Under the pieces are notes generated by a model. The model was not told the DNA's origin, did no database searches, and saw only the letters and a program-made list of their open reading frames with translations. From Atrichornis clamosus (lineage: Eukaryota; Chordata; Aves; Passeriformes; Menuridae), in NCBI GenBank assembly GCA_013400975.1, contig WBMZ01014035.1, positions 1-64,000 on the forward strand: DNA of 64,000 nt. Reading direction: 5' to 3'. This document shows positions 26,401 through 41,400 of this stretch, piece by piece (position 1 is the stretch's first letter; each line of letters starts with the position of its first letter). The position numbers were made by a program, and so were the translations under genes.

Positions 26401-29400
26401 GCTCAGAGTGGCTGAGATCAACTGTTCACCCTCAGGGTTCATGCTCTGACCACTACCAGGTACTTCCGGATTTGCACGTCTCTCTTGGAAGGGAAGCTGT
26501 GGAATTATTGACCCTCTGGAAGTTTGTTCAAGCTGCTTTACAAATCAAAGTCTCAGACTGCGCTACATATCCTGATGTAGTCCTGACATACTCCTCCTCC
26601 ACTTCAATTTCTGAAATTCAAGACTTTTATTGAAGAAAAGGAAGTGAGAGAGTTCAGAAGAGAAAGGATTTGGGGGGGGATAACCCCAGAGGTAAATGGA
26701 CATTTGCATAAAGATCTCATGGATATCATCTGCATGTGTAATGTATGGATTATTTTTTTTTAAATTGCTTTATCCTGCCCTCATGCTTTCAACAGAGGAA
26801 AAGAAAATTTATCTTTTCCTTTTTTAAAATGTTATCAGCAACACACTCCACTTACACAACCTGTACTCGGAACAAATGAAAATAAATCTGCTCCCTACAA
26901 ACCAGAGACACAAATTCCCATCCATGTAAGCATCCCAAAAAATTCAGAGTGAGAGCTGGGGGCTGGGACAGCAATTATTCAGGACAGGACTGTGCAGAAC
27001 ACCTCAGTTCTGGCCTCCAGAAGCAAACACAACTTGCAACAGCACCAGAGCATGAAGTTCTCAGCCAGCAGCACTGATGGCCTGAGCACAAAAAGCAGCT
27101 CTGAACTCAGTTTTCCTCCCTCACTAATGAAAAGTATTCAACAAAAGCATTTCAGTTGAGCAGTACCTGTTTTTCTGGGTCACTCCTGCTAACACACACC
27201 TTCATATGCATAGCTTAGAAATCTCTAATTGGGAAGCACATGCAAATATTTATAATTAAAATGAAATCATACCACTTCACACAACATTTGCAAAAGCAAT
27301 TGCTGATGCCTTTCACTTTCTGCCCTGCTGGTTGCAGCTGGCAGAGCAAATGGAACAGGGCCCCAGTGAAGCTGTGAACTCTCCATCCTTAGGAGACACT
27401 CAGAGCTGGGCTGGTCAAAGTCCTGAGGCCCAAAACCTGGATGTGGTCTGAGCAGGACAGACCCAGTGGTCCCTGCAGGTCACAGAACTCACCCAGCAGC
27501 AATCCCAAAGACAAACCTGGTTCAGTACTTCCATAGAAAAATACCATTATCCCACCTGTCGTTCTTCCTCCAGACGAATTCTCTCCTCTTCTTTCCGCCT
27601 TTCCTCCTCTTTTTTTGACTCAAGCTTTTTCCGTTCTTCTCTCTCTGCTTCTTCAGCCTAAAAAAAACCCATTATGCAAGCCAAGCCTTACTCTTCTTTA
27701 ATATACATTTTAAAATTTCACATTGTGATACCGTGAGGGGGTTTCTTAGCACCTTCCCAGATGCCTGCTCAGAAAGAAACATCAAAAAGAATAATAATAA
27801 AAAGTCATTATCATTTCACTTCCCCTCCCCTTCGGCACACTCAACATTGTGGTAAATTTAGAAATTACCCTCCTCGCTTGTCTTATCTGTATCTCAGTAA
27901 CAGTTACTTTGAATGTGCTCATGAGCTTATTACTCCAGTGATATTAAGCAATATTGTGCCATGGCATTCCATTTCTCCTCACTTGAAGTCTAGTTAGAAT
28001 GGACCCTAAGGAGGGGAAAAAAGGATTTGGAATATAAACTCTGTAAAAGTAAGTGCATTCAAATTTGTCATTAACCTGGGCAGAATCTCTTAAAGAAAAA
28101 GCTGTACTGGTCTCTTGAAATAATTGTATTTTTCTTTTTAAGCCAAAGAGACTGTTGCAAAATGGAGGGAAAATAAAAAGGGTGTTTAGGGTATTTTTTA
28201 AAGATTTTTTTTTTTCAGGCGTTTCAGTACACTTAAATTTGAAAACGTATTAAGAGGACAAGCAAAAAGCATTCCAGTGGAGGGTTTTGGCTTTGAATGT
28301 TTCAGACAAAAAGCCCCAACCAAGGAATTTATCTGTCTAGATGGGAAAATAAAAATCAGTGTATTTTAAAAGGAAACAAAAGATTCCTCGCTCCACCAAC
28401 AGATGCTTATCCAACTTCACTCAACTTGGCTCAGATTTTCCACAAAAAAAAAGGAGAATTAAATACAATAAGTATGGAAAGTAAGTACAAAATAATGAAA
28501 GCACTGAGTGACAAAAGGTTTGTAATGGAAATTTATATATAACCAGTAATTAAGTTTATTACCAACTGCTCCATCTACTACACTGCAAAGCAGACACTGG
28601 ATTTAAACCTCAGGTGACACTAAAATTCCCAACTTGGGATTTCACAAGCTTTGTCTGGACTCTCTACACATTAAAGATGTTCACAGAGAACAATACGGAG
28701 TCTGCAAAAAAATACATAGAACAACTCAAAGGAATTCATGCCCAAGCTGCTGCCTGCCACGAGCACAGCTCAGGAAGTTGCAAAAAGCCTGTTGCTTCCG
28801 TGGAATGAACAGCAAAATGCTTTAAATTTCCCCCAATCCATAAAAAACAACAAATATGGCTAAACCCAGAAGACGCCAAATCAAGGTTTTGCACTGTGAG
28901 AGCACACGAACCACTGCTCACAACTGCCCCTGGAGTTACAGCAACACCACGTGGGGTTGAGTGGATTTTTCAGGGGAGACAGTGCTGACATTAAGCTGGA
29001 AGCAGTGGAAACATCCACTAAAGAGCATCTGAGAGTTTAACTCCTCTCCTCCCCACCCGACTGAACGGAAAGAAGATGAGGCACTGTTTTCCATGGCCCT
29101 CGTGGGCTATGACAACAAAAGCTGAATTTACATTTTAAAAATAAAACCGCCACTGTAGAGGTGACAGTGGCTTTGCCCTTCTGGGCTGCCTCATCCCCAG
29201 TTCTCTGCTGAGCTATTCAGGCTCTGCTCAATACGTGGCAGGAAATGCTCACCTCTCTCTGTGCTTTCCTGGCTTGTTTCTCTTCTAATTTCCTCTGCTT
29301 CTTTGCTCCAATTTTCCCAGACACCTGGAATTCTGGCACCTCCTCAGCATCCTCTTCCTCTGCAACATTGCATAAATGACAAATTTTAAATAATCTGTAA

Positions 29401-32400
29401 AAAGTCCCTTGGAGGAACTTCAGTGCTGCCTAGGAAAGCAGCAGCAGATGAAAAGGAGACACACACACACTTCAGACAAGACCTTTTAGATGGGAAAAGG
29501 GAAAAAAAAAATCACACGAGACTGCCAAAGCCACAGAGCAGAAGTAACAAGGCAAACACACATTCAAGTGAAGGCAGAAGGAAAATTTTCCTTGATCCTT
29601 TGAAGGAAGGCTTTTCATAAGTATTTCTTGCTTTCCACAATTAAAAGAGATATTTTCTGTGATACATAAATAGTGCTAATGGTTGTCATTATATCTCTGC
29701 TCAACACTTGCCTGCAGAGACTTTCTTCCCAGTTACCCTTGGGCTTTACACAACAGACATCCATAGAAAAAGTGGGATTCAGAGGCACACCACTCATCCA
29801 CTGGTTCTAGCCTGACAGAACTAACCTTTAAGGGAAGAGGGGGAAAAAAATCCTTGAAATGCAAATCTTGGGTCTGACTGCAAGAAAATGACATGTAAAT
29901 AGCTGCCTGTTGTATGACAATTGGTTGTTTACAGAGGTGGTTTCTGCAACTGTGAAATATGAAAGACTTATGCTCAAAGGGAGTGCAAATGAGTATTTCT
30001 GCTCACTCAGGGGCTAAGGGAGAAGAGCTTCTAAAGGCAGCCACTTCCTCCCTGCCCAAAGCTCAGGAACATTTGGCCACTTTATTTGCCAGTCTAAAGC
30101 AGTCCTTGATCCCACCAAAGTACTGTGGACTGACCTCAACGCTCAAAGAGAAATCCTCAGCTCGCTGCAGGGAACACCACACAATGAATTCAGTCACGAG
30201 TCTGCAGCAGATGGCAGGATCAAAATGAAAAATCTTCACACATGGATCCCTTTTTGGGGTGAAGTAATTGATACTTTGAACATCCACAGTGCTGACTTCA
30301 GATTCAAAGTGGAATAGATCTGGCAAGGCTGGAGCTCTCTCCAGAGCACCTGGTCCCCTTTTTTGGGAACCCAAAAAGCTCCTATGAAAGGAGCATATGG
30401 ATGAATGACACTCCCCCTTCTTTTATATGTTGAATTAGGTTTTAAACACTCTTGACTTAATTCCAAGACACAGAATGGGACCATGGTTAAACCACCAGGA
30501 CATCATGAGAAACAAATGTATCTGAGGGCTGTGTAGGTGGCTCTCAAACAGCTGAGCTGTTTTCAGGAGATGGAATTAATAAGCCTGGTTGCTGAGTTGG
30601 GCTTCAGAGAATTACTGGAGTCTGAATACTGAGATGATCAAAAGGGTTCCCCCTTCCTGCACCACACAGAGCAAAGAGGGATACTCAGACTTGACACAGT
30701 TGCTTCTACAATTTTAATGATGTTTAAAATAACTTTATTTATATTTTAAATACTGGATCAAGGGGAGTTCCAAACACAGTAAGTGAGCACACCCAGCACT
30801 AGCAGTTATTACTCCAAAATTAACAGCTCACTACTGGTATAATTGTTTAGAAAATTATTTCTGGCAAACACCGCAAGCATAAAACACCATCTGTGACACT
30901 ATTCCACCTGAGGCTCTGAGGGCTTCTCAGATTTCATCTATATTAAGATTACCTGAGCCAAAGGTCAGGCAGAAATCTAAGGAAGGCTTGCTTTTAAAGC
31001 CTTTTTCCAGTCCTGGATCAAACATGCCTTTGTTCAGGAGCATTGCTTTCCTCCTGTTTGAAGTATCTGACGTGATCCTTTAAGCACCACTTCCTCCAAG
31101 CTTTTTCCAGTGTGTGGGGTTACATCCAACAAAAGACAGAGATGGTGATGCAGACACAGCACATGATTCAGCAGAGCTTGGAAGGTCAACAGTGCACCAA
31201 ACCTGGGTGCAATTAATACGAACTAAATAAACCTGAACATGCTGACAAGAACATAAACACATGGTCAAAGTATTTGCTGAATCAATCTGTTGTCACAGCA
31301 GAACAGCTCCACCAAAAGCAGAGAGGAAGCTGCACACAGCCCCCAATTCTTTATTTCATTTTAATAAAGCAGCAATTGTTCCAGCAGCTTTTAACAACCA
31401 CTTTTCACACACTCCTAGCTGTGACACCACTGGGAGACTCCATGGTGGGGTCAGTCCATAGGAACTTGCACTCCACCTCTCCCTGAGCTCTGGCTGTGAT
31501 GCAGGATGTTGAGTTCATTGTGTGTGAACCCAGTTTGTCATCCCCCCGAGCGCTGTGGTCGGGCAGCCTCTGTCTGCACTCAGCTGGGAAACCCCACGAC
31601 AGTGACATCATTAGAACTGAAAGAGAGCAGGGTTAGATGGGATTTTAGGAATAAATCTTTCCCTGGGAGGGTGGGGAGGCCCTGGCACAGGCTGCCCAGA
31701 GAAGCTGTGGCTGCCCCATCCCTGGGAGTGTCCACGGCCAGGTTGGATGGAGCTTGGAGCCACCTGGGATAGTGGGAGGTGTCCCTGCCCACGGCAGGGG
31801 ATTTGTAACTACATGAACTCTAATGTCCCTTCCAACCCAAACCAGTCCATGATTTCTGGAGCTTGCACAGCATTCCCAGCAGTTTCCATGTCCAAGTGTC
31901 AGAAAGCAGAACCAGGCTGACATATTCTGCTTTACACAAACATGGGGTTGCTCAGCTGGCCAGCTGAGGGGTAGCTTCAGGGAATCTGCTTTTCCTTAAT
32001 ATTTTGAACATATTGAGAGGCAGCACAACAGGAAATAGTTATCATTCACACAGGTGTCTGAATTTCTGGAAATTTACAGACTTCTTTCTAAAAATGCTTC
32101 CCAATACCATCAGAAAATGTGCTGGAGTGCTGATGTTCTCTATCAGGGCAGAAATTTAGCAGCTACTGTGTACAGAATAGACAAAAAACTCTGAAAGAAA
32201 CAACCATATTTCAGTTATCACGGAATCACAGAATGGTTTGGGTTGGAAGGGATCTTAAAGCTCATCTCATACCAACCCCACTGCCACTGGCAGGGACACC
32301 TTCCACTATCCCAGGCTGCTGCAAGCCCATCCAACCTGGTCTAGTTGTCCTTGCCTTGCTTCCTTTTAAGTTCTGGAAGGGAAGCAAATGGATTCCCATC

Positions 32401-35400
32401 CATGAAAAATAAAGAGAGCAGCACATGTGGCTACTCACAAACAGTCCTTTGGGCACAGCCAGCTGCCTTATTTACTATTTAGGCAGCACCTAAAGAAAGG
32501 AGTAAGAGAAAGGGGTGGGGGAAGATGCCAGGCAAAATGAAGAGTTCGTCCTGAAAGCAGAAGATGTTATTAACAGCATGTGATTAATACCAAACAGATG
32601 TGTGACACCAGCCACTGGACAGGAATTGTCTCACCATAGGGGAAGGTGTGGGCATTCCTGAGTAACACAGCCCTGTGGTGGGACTAATAAGAGTCTACTA
32701 ACTAGTCACAATTTTTATCTTTCTTAATTTTTTATTTACTTTGGCAGCTATCCGGTTTAGAAACTGAACAAGATATGGGTTTATTAATCTGAAGCCACAG
32801 AAATCAATCAACGCTTAGGACAGAAAAGTGCAGCAGAAACAAAGGACATCAGAGCTTTAGAGCAGAAGTCAAACGTGAAGTTTATTCTCAAGTCAAGCCA
32901 TTTGGCAGAAGTGAGAAACCACACACCTCCCCCTTCCACACCCTGTCTGTGCCCGAGCTGGATCAGGGGCAGACACTCAGGGGCACTTTGGTAACACCAA
33001 ACTCACTGGATGAGTAGTAGCAACTCAAAATTGACTTTTGATTCACTAGTAGGGATATTAGTCAAAGTTTAACTGTACTAGAAAGGTTTTCCTACTGATT
33101 AAGCATTAAAATTATTTCAACTACTACAACAATTAACGCAGCTCCATTTCATAAGAACAGTGTGGGACCACATCACTGTTTCTAAATTTACACATTTTCC
33201 AAATCTTTCAGCACTCAGAAAAAGTGCTTCTTGTTTTAGGAAATTACAGCACAAACACATTTTTCTCAAACTTATGCACAATGCCCATCACTGAATGGGG
33301 ATTAAAAATTATCTTTTACGTTATTTTTCCCCAAAAGTAGCAGAAAACACTCACACAAGTCTTTTTGAGTTGCAAGATTTGAATGCTGAGCTTAGATGCT
33401 ACACAAAGCAATAAAGGGCATTTTAACATGCCCAATTACTGTAATTTTTAAAACTTTAAAAACCTTCTTTGTTTATTTTGTGCTTTCTTTCTCAATAGTG
33501 ATTAACACTTATAAAGAAAAATGTGAGATTCTGATCTCCAAGTCTAGCCATGCAAAAGAAGAGAGGAACTTATGATTTCATTTATGTTGGACTCATTAAC
33601 TTTTCTTTATCATGTTTTATTTTGCCAGCTCAAGCACTCAAGACTGTCAAAAGCTGTTGGATTCATCATTACTGATTCTGTGGAAGTAAAATAATTTAAC
33701 CAAATGTTCACTGTACTGGAGATTCTAACACCTGTGCTCAGAAGTACAACGCTAAAAGCTCAGAGAAAAGCCGTGCAGATATTGGGATATTCAACCTTTT
33801 GGAATTATATGTTGCTGCTAGAAGTAGAGAGCCCATAGTTCGTACCAGTTTGGAATAAAGAGTAAAAGCAACCTGACAAAACTAGATTATTTCTTTGAGA
33901 GAGTTGTTCCTTTCTGTTTGTTAAAAAACCAAAACACAACAATCTACGCAAAGTCTCATTTTTTTGGTGAGACTTTTTGTTACAAGTCAGAGAGGTCATT
34001 TCTAAGATGTGGAAATGAGTGTCTTTCAAAATGAAACCCTCGAAAAATACTCCCTGGGAATGTACTGGGCTGCTGAGGCTCTCCTGGCATGTCCTTCCCT
34101 TTTGCTTCATTTCTCCACCGAGCTCATCCTCACCACACCCCCTGCAGACCCAGAGGGTTGCCCAGTGGTCCCTGTTCTGTGGGACACTTTGGCAAGTGCT
34201 GTCACTTCTTAGACAAGTCGGTTTCTTTGTCACCACACCATGATTTAGGGGACTGACCAGTTCCAGCCAACAAAAACATCTCTCCCTCACATCATCAGCA
34301 GCCAGTTTTGGCCAGAGACACCCCTCCAAGTGACAGAAGACCTGGGTCCTACCCTGGAACAGGCTATGGGCCTGTGCTCAGCCCTGCCTCTCCACAAACC
34401 CCCTGCACGGAGTGCAAGGCAGGCAGGCTTTCTCACAACACTTGTACAGAGTCACTGTTGGAAATGCTGTTGCACAGCGCTCCAAGCAAACAGACATTTG
34501 CCTCAGACCCTCATCCTCAGTATTTTTACCACAGCGGGATCCAAACGACCCAACTGTACCTGCCATTATTTGTTCATCCTCACGAGTTTCTTGTCACTTG
34601 ATAGAAAATCACAGGATTAAATTTTTGATGCAAACATCAGATGGTTGGGTCACTCTCTGCTTCAAGACACAAACAATGCAATGTCAAGAGAAGAACCTTC
34701 TCCATTTCTGAACTCTTTGCAGTGTCCAAGGGACAATGAGAAGTTTTAGGGGGACAAGCTCAACTTCAGACCTGGACAACTGTTTTTTCTGCACATGATC
34801 AGCAAAAAAGCATAAGCTCTCAACAAAACACCCTGATGTCCAGCAAAAGGTGATCAGAGTCCAAGTGGATGCACTCAGAGCATCAGTCAGGCAAAAACAA
34901 GAGCCAAGCACACCCTTCTTGGTCAGTAAATAAAAGGGATTTGAAATTGGACATGGCTAATGCTATTTGTTTACACTACCCCATGCCCAGACAACCCTCA
35001 GTCCAACTCCTGTTTATTCCCTTTCCCACTGCTTAGCTTGGCCTCTCTTGCCCTAAATGATTAATGCCTGAAATCCTCACCCATTTATGCCTTGCAGCAT
35101 TTTCATCTCGGCTGCAGCTAGTCCACAAAGCCACCTCTGTCTGGGTTCAATTTAAATTAAGATACACAGAGTTAATTAACTCTGCTAGCTGGGATATCAA
35201 CCTAACCACATGAATACACAACTCTCCTTCCAGACTCCTTTTCCACAGGGAAAGGAGTAGGCACCCTGCAACAATGTGCAGAGCACACAGACTTTTAACA
35301 GGAGGCCCAGATTGCAGATGGCTGCAGGAAAGGCAGGAGTGTTGTGGCTGGAATTAAATTGGGTAATTTAAGGCAATCAAAACCATTTTTCAGAAGCCAG

Positions 35401-38400
35401 CCTGGAAGTCACGCTGGTGGAACACGGCTCAGGGGTCTCAGTCATTTTGAGAATTACTCTGTCACCAAGGAAAACCATCTACCCAGCAATCTTTGGTCAT
35501 CAGAGGGTATTTGCAGATGCTGATGTTCTCCTAGCAGGTGACCTCCTTGGAGCACTCAATAACCACTGAAAAACTCTGCTCAGTGAACAGAGGCAGCGCG
35601 GGCACCTGGCTGGGGCCCAGCCCACATGGGACCTGGGAATCAGGAATCCAGCACCCTGTCTGGGTTGTCCTCCTGGCAGGAAAGTCGAGGCATTTAGTGC
35701 TGCACTGTTTTCTGTCTCTGACAATGTGTAGCTTCGAGGTCTTACCCCACCCCAGTGAGCTGAAGGAAGAATTACAACCTGCTTTAGCTGCACTGGCAAT
35801 GGGTGGAGATTTGAATATTGAAAATTATCATCTACTATCCCTGTCTGTATTAAATGATTCCTTATCCAGACTTGCAAGGGACAATTGAAAGTTTTCAAGG
35901 TTCTGACCTTAGTGCCCAGGGTTTGGGGTTGTTTTCCCTCCCCCAATTACTCGGTGAGAGATTTGAGTCCTGGCACAAATACAACGACTCAGCACAGGCA
36001 GCAGAAACCGTGGGCTACGACTTTACCCTTGAAGCTTCTCATTCTGGAATAGAAATCTGATTGTTAGGTGGAAAACAGAAAACCCTGGTGCTAACCACAT
36101 CTCCAAAGTCTGCAAGGGCTGCTTTGAGGACACTTCCTGGAGTCAGCAGAACTGGCTCCCAACAGGCAGAGCACTTTGGTGGTAACGGCAGTCCCCACCT
36201 GACTCCACTCTGGGACTATTACAGGAACCTGGGCATGGTCAGGGCATCCTCACACCCTCCCTGAGGTCAGTGCTCAGCATCTTGCAGCAATGGGCTGGTG
36301 AAGAAATCACTTCTTGGCAGAAGTCAGTGACACAGAGCAGGATTAGGCAGCTTTGCCCGAAGTTCAGCACAGGCCCAGAGTGGAAATTCCACACACGGAA
36401 CAGAAACTTACCAGTAAAACATCGCAACAAATTCAACAATACAAAAAAAATCCACTTCAGTTGCAGATGTTCAGAAGTTTTCTAAAGAAGTGTGAGCATT
36501 TACAAGGCAAGAGTGAAGAAACCAGACTGGCTTGTTTTTGTGTTCCTGTCTAAACTGCCAAGTAACTTTGCTCTTCAGCCCTGGTGCTGCACGGCCTGGC
36601 ACTGCACATCACTCCATGCTCTGGGCTCTCTTTCTTTCCACTGAGTATAATTCTTTTAAAACAAAATTCTGCTGTGGAGAAAACTTCTTATTCCAACAGA
36701 TTCAATTGCAGGCAGTAGTTAGTGAAAACTGCTCCATATCGCAATGACACAGAGAAAATGCACAAAGGGGGTAAATCCAAGAGTGAGTCAGGTTTATGTC
36801 TGATGTCCACAGAGGGAGCTTCAAAACATGTAACACGTCCTTGTCTAAGGGGAAAAGAAACCCAAACCCCACACTAACACAGGTAGCTCAGGGCCAGGCT
36901 GAAGGATTTGCAGCACAGAGAGCTCATGACAGAGGGTGGCTAATCCCAATCAATAATGGCCACTAAACACCTCCATGCTGGGGAACCAGGGACAGATGCT
37001 TCTCTCCACAGCTCCACTGCTCAAGCCTGTGCTCCAAAGGCTTTCGTGTTCCTGCTGTGCACCTGTGCTCAGCCACTCGGAAAAACCATCCCAAAATATG
37101 AATAAAACCGCACACAGAAGCACAAAACAGAAGCAAAAAGCAAGAAGCTGTTTTAATTTGGGTAAGAAATTAGAGAAAACAAATAAAAGAAGGCATGTCA
37201 TTTCAAAGGGAACTTCATGCAAAAGCGGCAGCACTTGCATCTGATGTACAGAGAGCTGCAAAAGAATTATTTATAAAGCCCAATGACACAGATTCTTCTA
37301 TTACTAAAGTGACAAAGTAAGATAAGATGAGCTGTTTGCTTTGACAGCTTCACTGTCGGCCTTCAGCATTCAAACTTTTGATGTCTGGAGTTGAAAACCA
37401 AGTATTTTTAAATTCCATTTTCTTTCCAGGATGTTATCACACGAGAAGAAATAACCAAAGTTGAAAAGTTCAGACCTGTCCATTCTCCATCTGTGAGGCT
37501 GCTGAACGTAATTAGCTGGAAAAGCACGTTTACCTGCCAACGTGAGGCTTTCTACAAACTGCAGGGCAAGAAAAGCTGAACAAAGTGCAACCAGTCCCTA
37601 ATCAAGGCATCACACAGCTGTGTGCTCACTGCTTTCACCTTCTCGCACCACAAAGACACCCTGATCTCCACTGCAAACTCAAGTGAAGCAAACCCCACTT
37701 GAGCAGAAAGCCTGAACACTTCACCCACGATCTGAAAGTAGAAAGAATCCAGTGGGGTGAATCATGGTGATATCATCTCCCCTGCAATAAAGATAATAAT
37801 GTGTGAAGTTTCACCAGAAAAGGGAGTGATGCTTACAGGGTGTAGAAGGATTTTATTTATCACCGTATTTTTGTCTACAACCACACCACAGAAATGCAGC
37901 TATGAACTGTAAATCCAGCACAGGATTTACACAATACATTGTCAACAACTTGCTGGCAAAATGCTGCAGTCTGTGGTCATCTCCAGGTAATTTTCTTGAT
38001 CCTGACCACCACCTGGATAGCTTCTTAAAAAAAACACTCCACATTTTGCAGAGATTACGTTGGGGAATTAATGCTTCCCTCCAATTTGCAAGAAATCAGT
38101 AATTTACTACAGGTTGTTATTCAATGCAAGGTGTGGATTCTGTTTTCCCAAATTTGATCTGCATGGCTAAATAGAAAATACAAAAGGCAGTTTCTAGGAA
38201 GGACAGGAAGGGTATTTTGTGATGCACTGCTGGCACAACGAACAGCCAGGATTCACCTCAGAAAGAGGCAGAGACTGCAGCTAAAGGTAAATGGAATCTA
38301 GAGATAAGTAGGGAGAGAAGGTGGACAGTCAACCAGATTATGGCCAAGCTGTAAATAATCCATCAGCAAAACCGAGCAACTTCCTCCAGGAGGCAGCTGC

Positions 38401-41400
38401 AGCCCTTCCCCAAGCTTAACATCTGCTGTCAAGGTTTCTTTCAGTGTTTGCAGGAGGAACAGAAGCAAATGTTACCTTCCAGCCACTCCTCTGCCTGCTG
38501 AGCTCTCCTCTGGGCCATCAGCCTGTTCCCCATGTTCCTGCGGCGCCTGGGCATCCCCTCTCCTCGCTCCTCCACGTGGGGCCGGGGCCTGGCCGCTGCT
38601 GCTGCTGCTGCCACATTCTGCTGGTGCTCCTCGTCAGCTGCAAGAAGGAAATCAAATATTCCCACTTCATCTAATCATTCAATCTGGTTTTCCCTCCCGC
38701 CTCCATTTCTGAGTTACCAAACAGCAAGGACCCGAAGGGCTTTTTTTCCTTTTTAATGTATTCTAATTTTTATTTTCGTTTTATTTTTATGCTGTACTTG
38801 TGTAAACTTAGATTCGTCTGATTGAAACCTCGGAGCATGAATGATTCAGAGAGGAATATGTAAATCATTCTACCTGAAACAAAACCTGAAGAGCAAATAA
38901 GGATCACATATTGCAGCCAAAATAAACAGTTACAATTACTTTCATTCTGATGAAATGATTTAAACTGATTTAAACTCCCCAAAACACAGGTCGGTACAGA
39001 CAGGACACCGAAGGTCACTGCAGCTCTCACTGCCATCCTCTCTGCATATGCTGCAGTTACTAATTAAGATCTGGCAAATGAGGAATATCCTAAGAGGAGC
39101 AGCTAGGAGGAAGGAACTGACCTCTGGCTCATTTCAGAAGTTTTCCCATGGAAAACTTGCAGGCAGGGTTTTTTTTGAGGCCTCCTGTTGCTATTAACTA
39201 TGGCAGTCATGCCAAAAAAAATCAGATAATGGTAAAATATCACCATCTCTGCTACCTGCTTTGCATATTCTGTTGATAAGCCTAACTGATATTTGTGTAT
39301 GCTGTTAGTTGCTCAACCCTGCAAAGTAATAACTCTTAAGCCTTAATTCAGGCAAATAGTCAAATGGTCTCATGGAAAGCTGCAGAACTACTCATTTACT
39401 TCAACTCAGGACACATTTATTTTGTGCTCTGCCGGATTATGTTGTGTCCCAGCAGGAAAACAAAATGCTCCCCACACCGTGCCAAGTCTCCAGCATCCTC
39501 TGATCCAAATAATGCCTTCCTAAAAAAACTGCTGTTAGCATATCTGCGATCAGAAAATGAGATTCATTGTGACTGAGTCTATGCAAGGGCCAAAGGTGTG
39601 CCTGCAGCTCACCTCAGTTACCTCAGCCTTCAAAGCAGCCGGCTTTGATGCTGACTTTGGTACTGATAAGGACACAGCTGCAGCCCCGAGCTCGGCAGGG
39701 CTGCAAAGCTGAGCCATCTGGGGAAGGACTTGGCCAGCAGAGCCCTCGGCAGCTCAGGCTGCTGCAGCAGGGATGTCAGCAGGCCCCCCACAAACTCCAA
39801 CCCCAACACGCTGTGACATTTTGAACTGAGTCACTGCACTGTCACACTGCTGTCACCCTCCTGTCCCCAGCCACCTCTGCAGACAAAACAGGTCTGGGAG
39901 AAATCACAGAGTGCAGGTTCCAGAGCTCCCATCATTTTGCCTCAAGGCTTGCCCAGTCTTCTTCACAGCGTGATAATGCTTATTTTGAATGCTACAGGAA
40001 ACATTTTCCTGCAATGGCAGAGCAGCAGATCACTTCTTGGACGCTAATAAATGCCAAAAACACTCTGCAAAAAGCTTTTTATACAAATGCAGTATTTCTC
40101 TTCCTAAGTTCTCGAGAAATGCTGCAATTCAAACCTCAGCATCCTTTCACCTGCAAGCTTCAGTGTCTCTCAGTAATTCCAAAGATGGTCCTGCTCAGCA
40201 GATCAGCTGTGCAGTTCCAGCACTCATTCATTCTGTTTTTGGTTCCTGTTGTCCTGTGAAACAGAGACTATTTTGCATTTTATGAAAGAGGAATCTATTT
40301 ATAAGCCACGTATTTATTTCAAACTGAGGAGCTCAACCCTCACAGAGAAAAACATGTGAACCAAGCTCTCCTCTTTTTTTCCATTTAATTCTCTACAGGA
40401 GACTTGGAAATTCCTCAAAGTGACCAGTGTGGACAGGGCTCGGAATGTAGCAAACCCCACCAAACCTGACTGGTACCATGGTCAAACACACAAGGCAGTT
40501 GTTGGACAATACTTCTCAGATCTTCAAATCATTCACACTAACAGGAGACACCCAGCCTCTATGGATCGTGATTTGGTAGGAAAAGAATGTTTTAATGAAG
40601 CTTTTTTCTTCCTTCCAGTCCCTAAAATATTTCTCCTGACTGCAGTTTCTTTTTCAGTAGCACACAGCTGGCTGGACATGAGCCAGTGTGTGCCCAGAGG
40701 GGCAAGAGGCCAATGGCACCTGGCTTGTGGCAGCACTGGTGTGGCAGCAGGAGCAGGGCAGTGCCTGTGCCCTGTGCTGGGCACTGCTGGGGCACCTCCA
40801 GCCCTGGGGGCAGTTCTGGGCCCCTCACAAAAAGACATTGAGGGGCTGGAGAGTGTCCAGAGAAGGGAGCGGAGCTGGGAAGGGTCTGGAGCACCAGGAG
40901 CAGCTGAGGGAGCTGGGGGGGCTCAGCCTGGAGAAAAGGAGGCTCAGGGGGGATCTTGTGGCTCTGCACAACTCCCTGACAGGAGGGGGCAGCCAGGGTG
41001 GGGGTCAGGGACAGGATGAGAGGGAACGGCCTCAAGCTGTGCCAGGGTAGGTTTAGATTGGATATTTGGAAAATTTCTTCACCCAAAGGGTTATCCAGCC
41101 CTGACACAGTGGTGGAGTCCTCATCTCTGAAGGGCTTTAAGAGCTATGTGGCACTTGGGGACAGGGGTTAGTGGTGGCCTTGGCAGTGCTGGGAGAATGA
41201 TTAGCGATCTTAGAAGGCTTTTCCAGATTTGAGGATTCTACAGATTCTGTTTGCCAGGCACTCATTCAAAAAATATGAATGTTACTCATTGCATTTCTTC
41301 CTGTCCTTCACAGGAGGAGGAGAAGATCCTCATTTGCTCTGCTGTAACACATCTGTACCTGGTTCTTCAGGGGTCAGTGATTTGTCTACGTGACTGCAGA

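Larger units (their letters stand above)
19539..27555 (-). other. DDRGK1 intron 4
   Basis: 8,017 bp, AT-rich. Only a 57-bp CR1 remnant (20464-20520), a 32-bp tandem duplication (22968-23031) and a T15 run near 22497-22511 stand out. Confidence 0.9.
29360..38475 (-). other. DDRGK1 intron 2
   Basis: 9,116 bp, the longest intron. It holds an inverted pair of CR1 fragments (31627-31859 and 32218-32345) and an 18-bp perfect palindrome (35167-35184). No second gene recognised. Confidence 0.9.
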
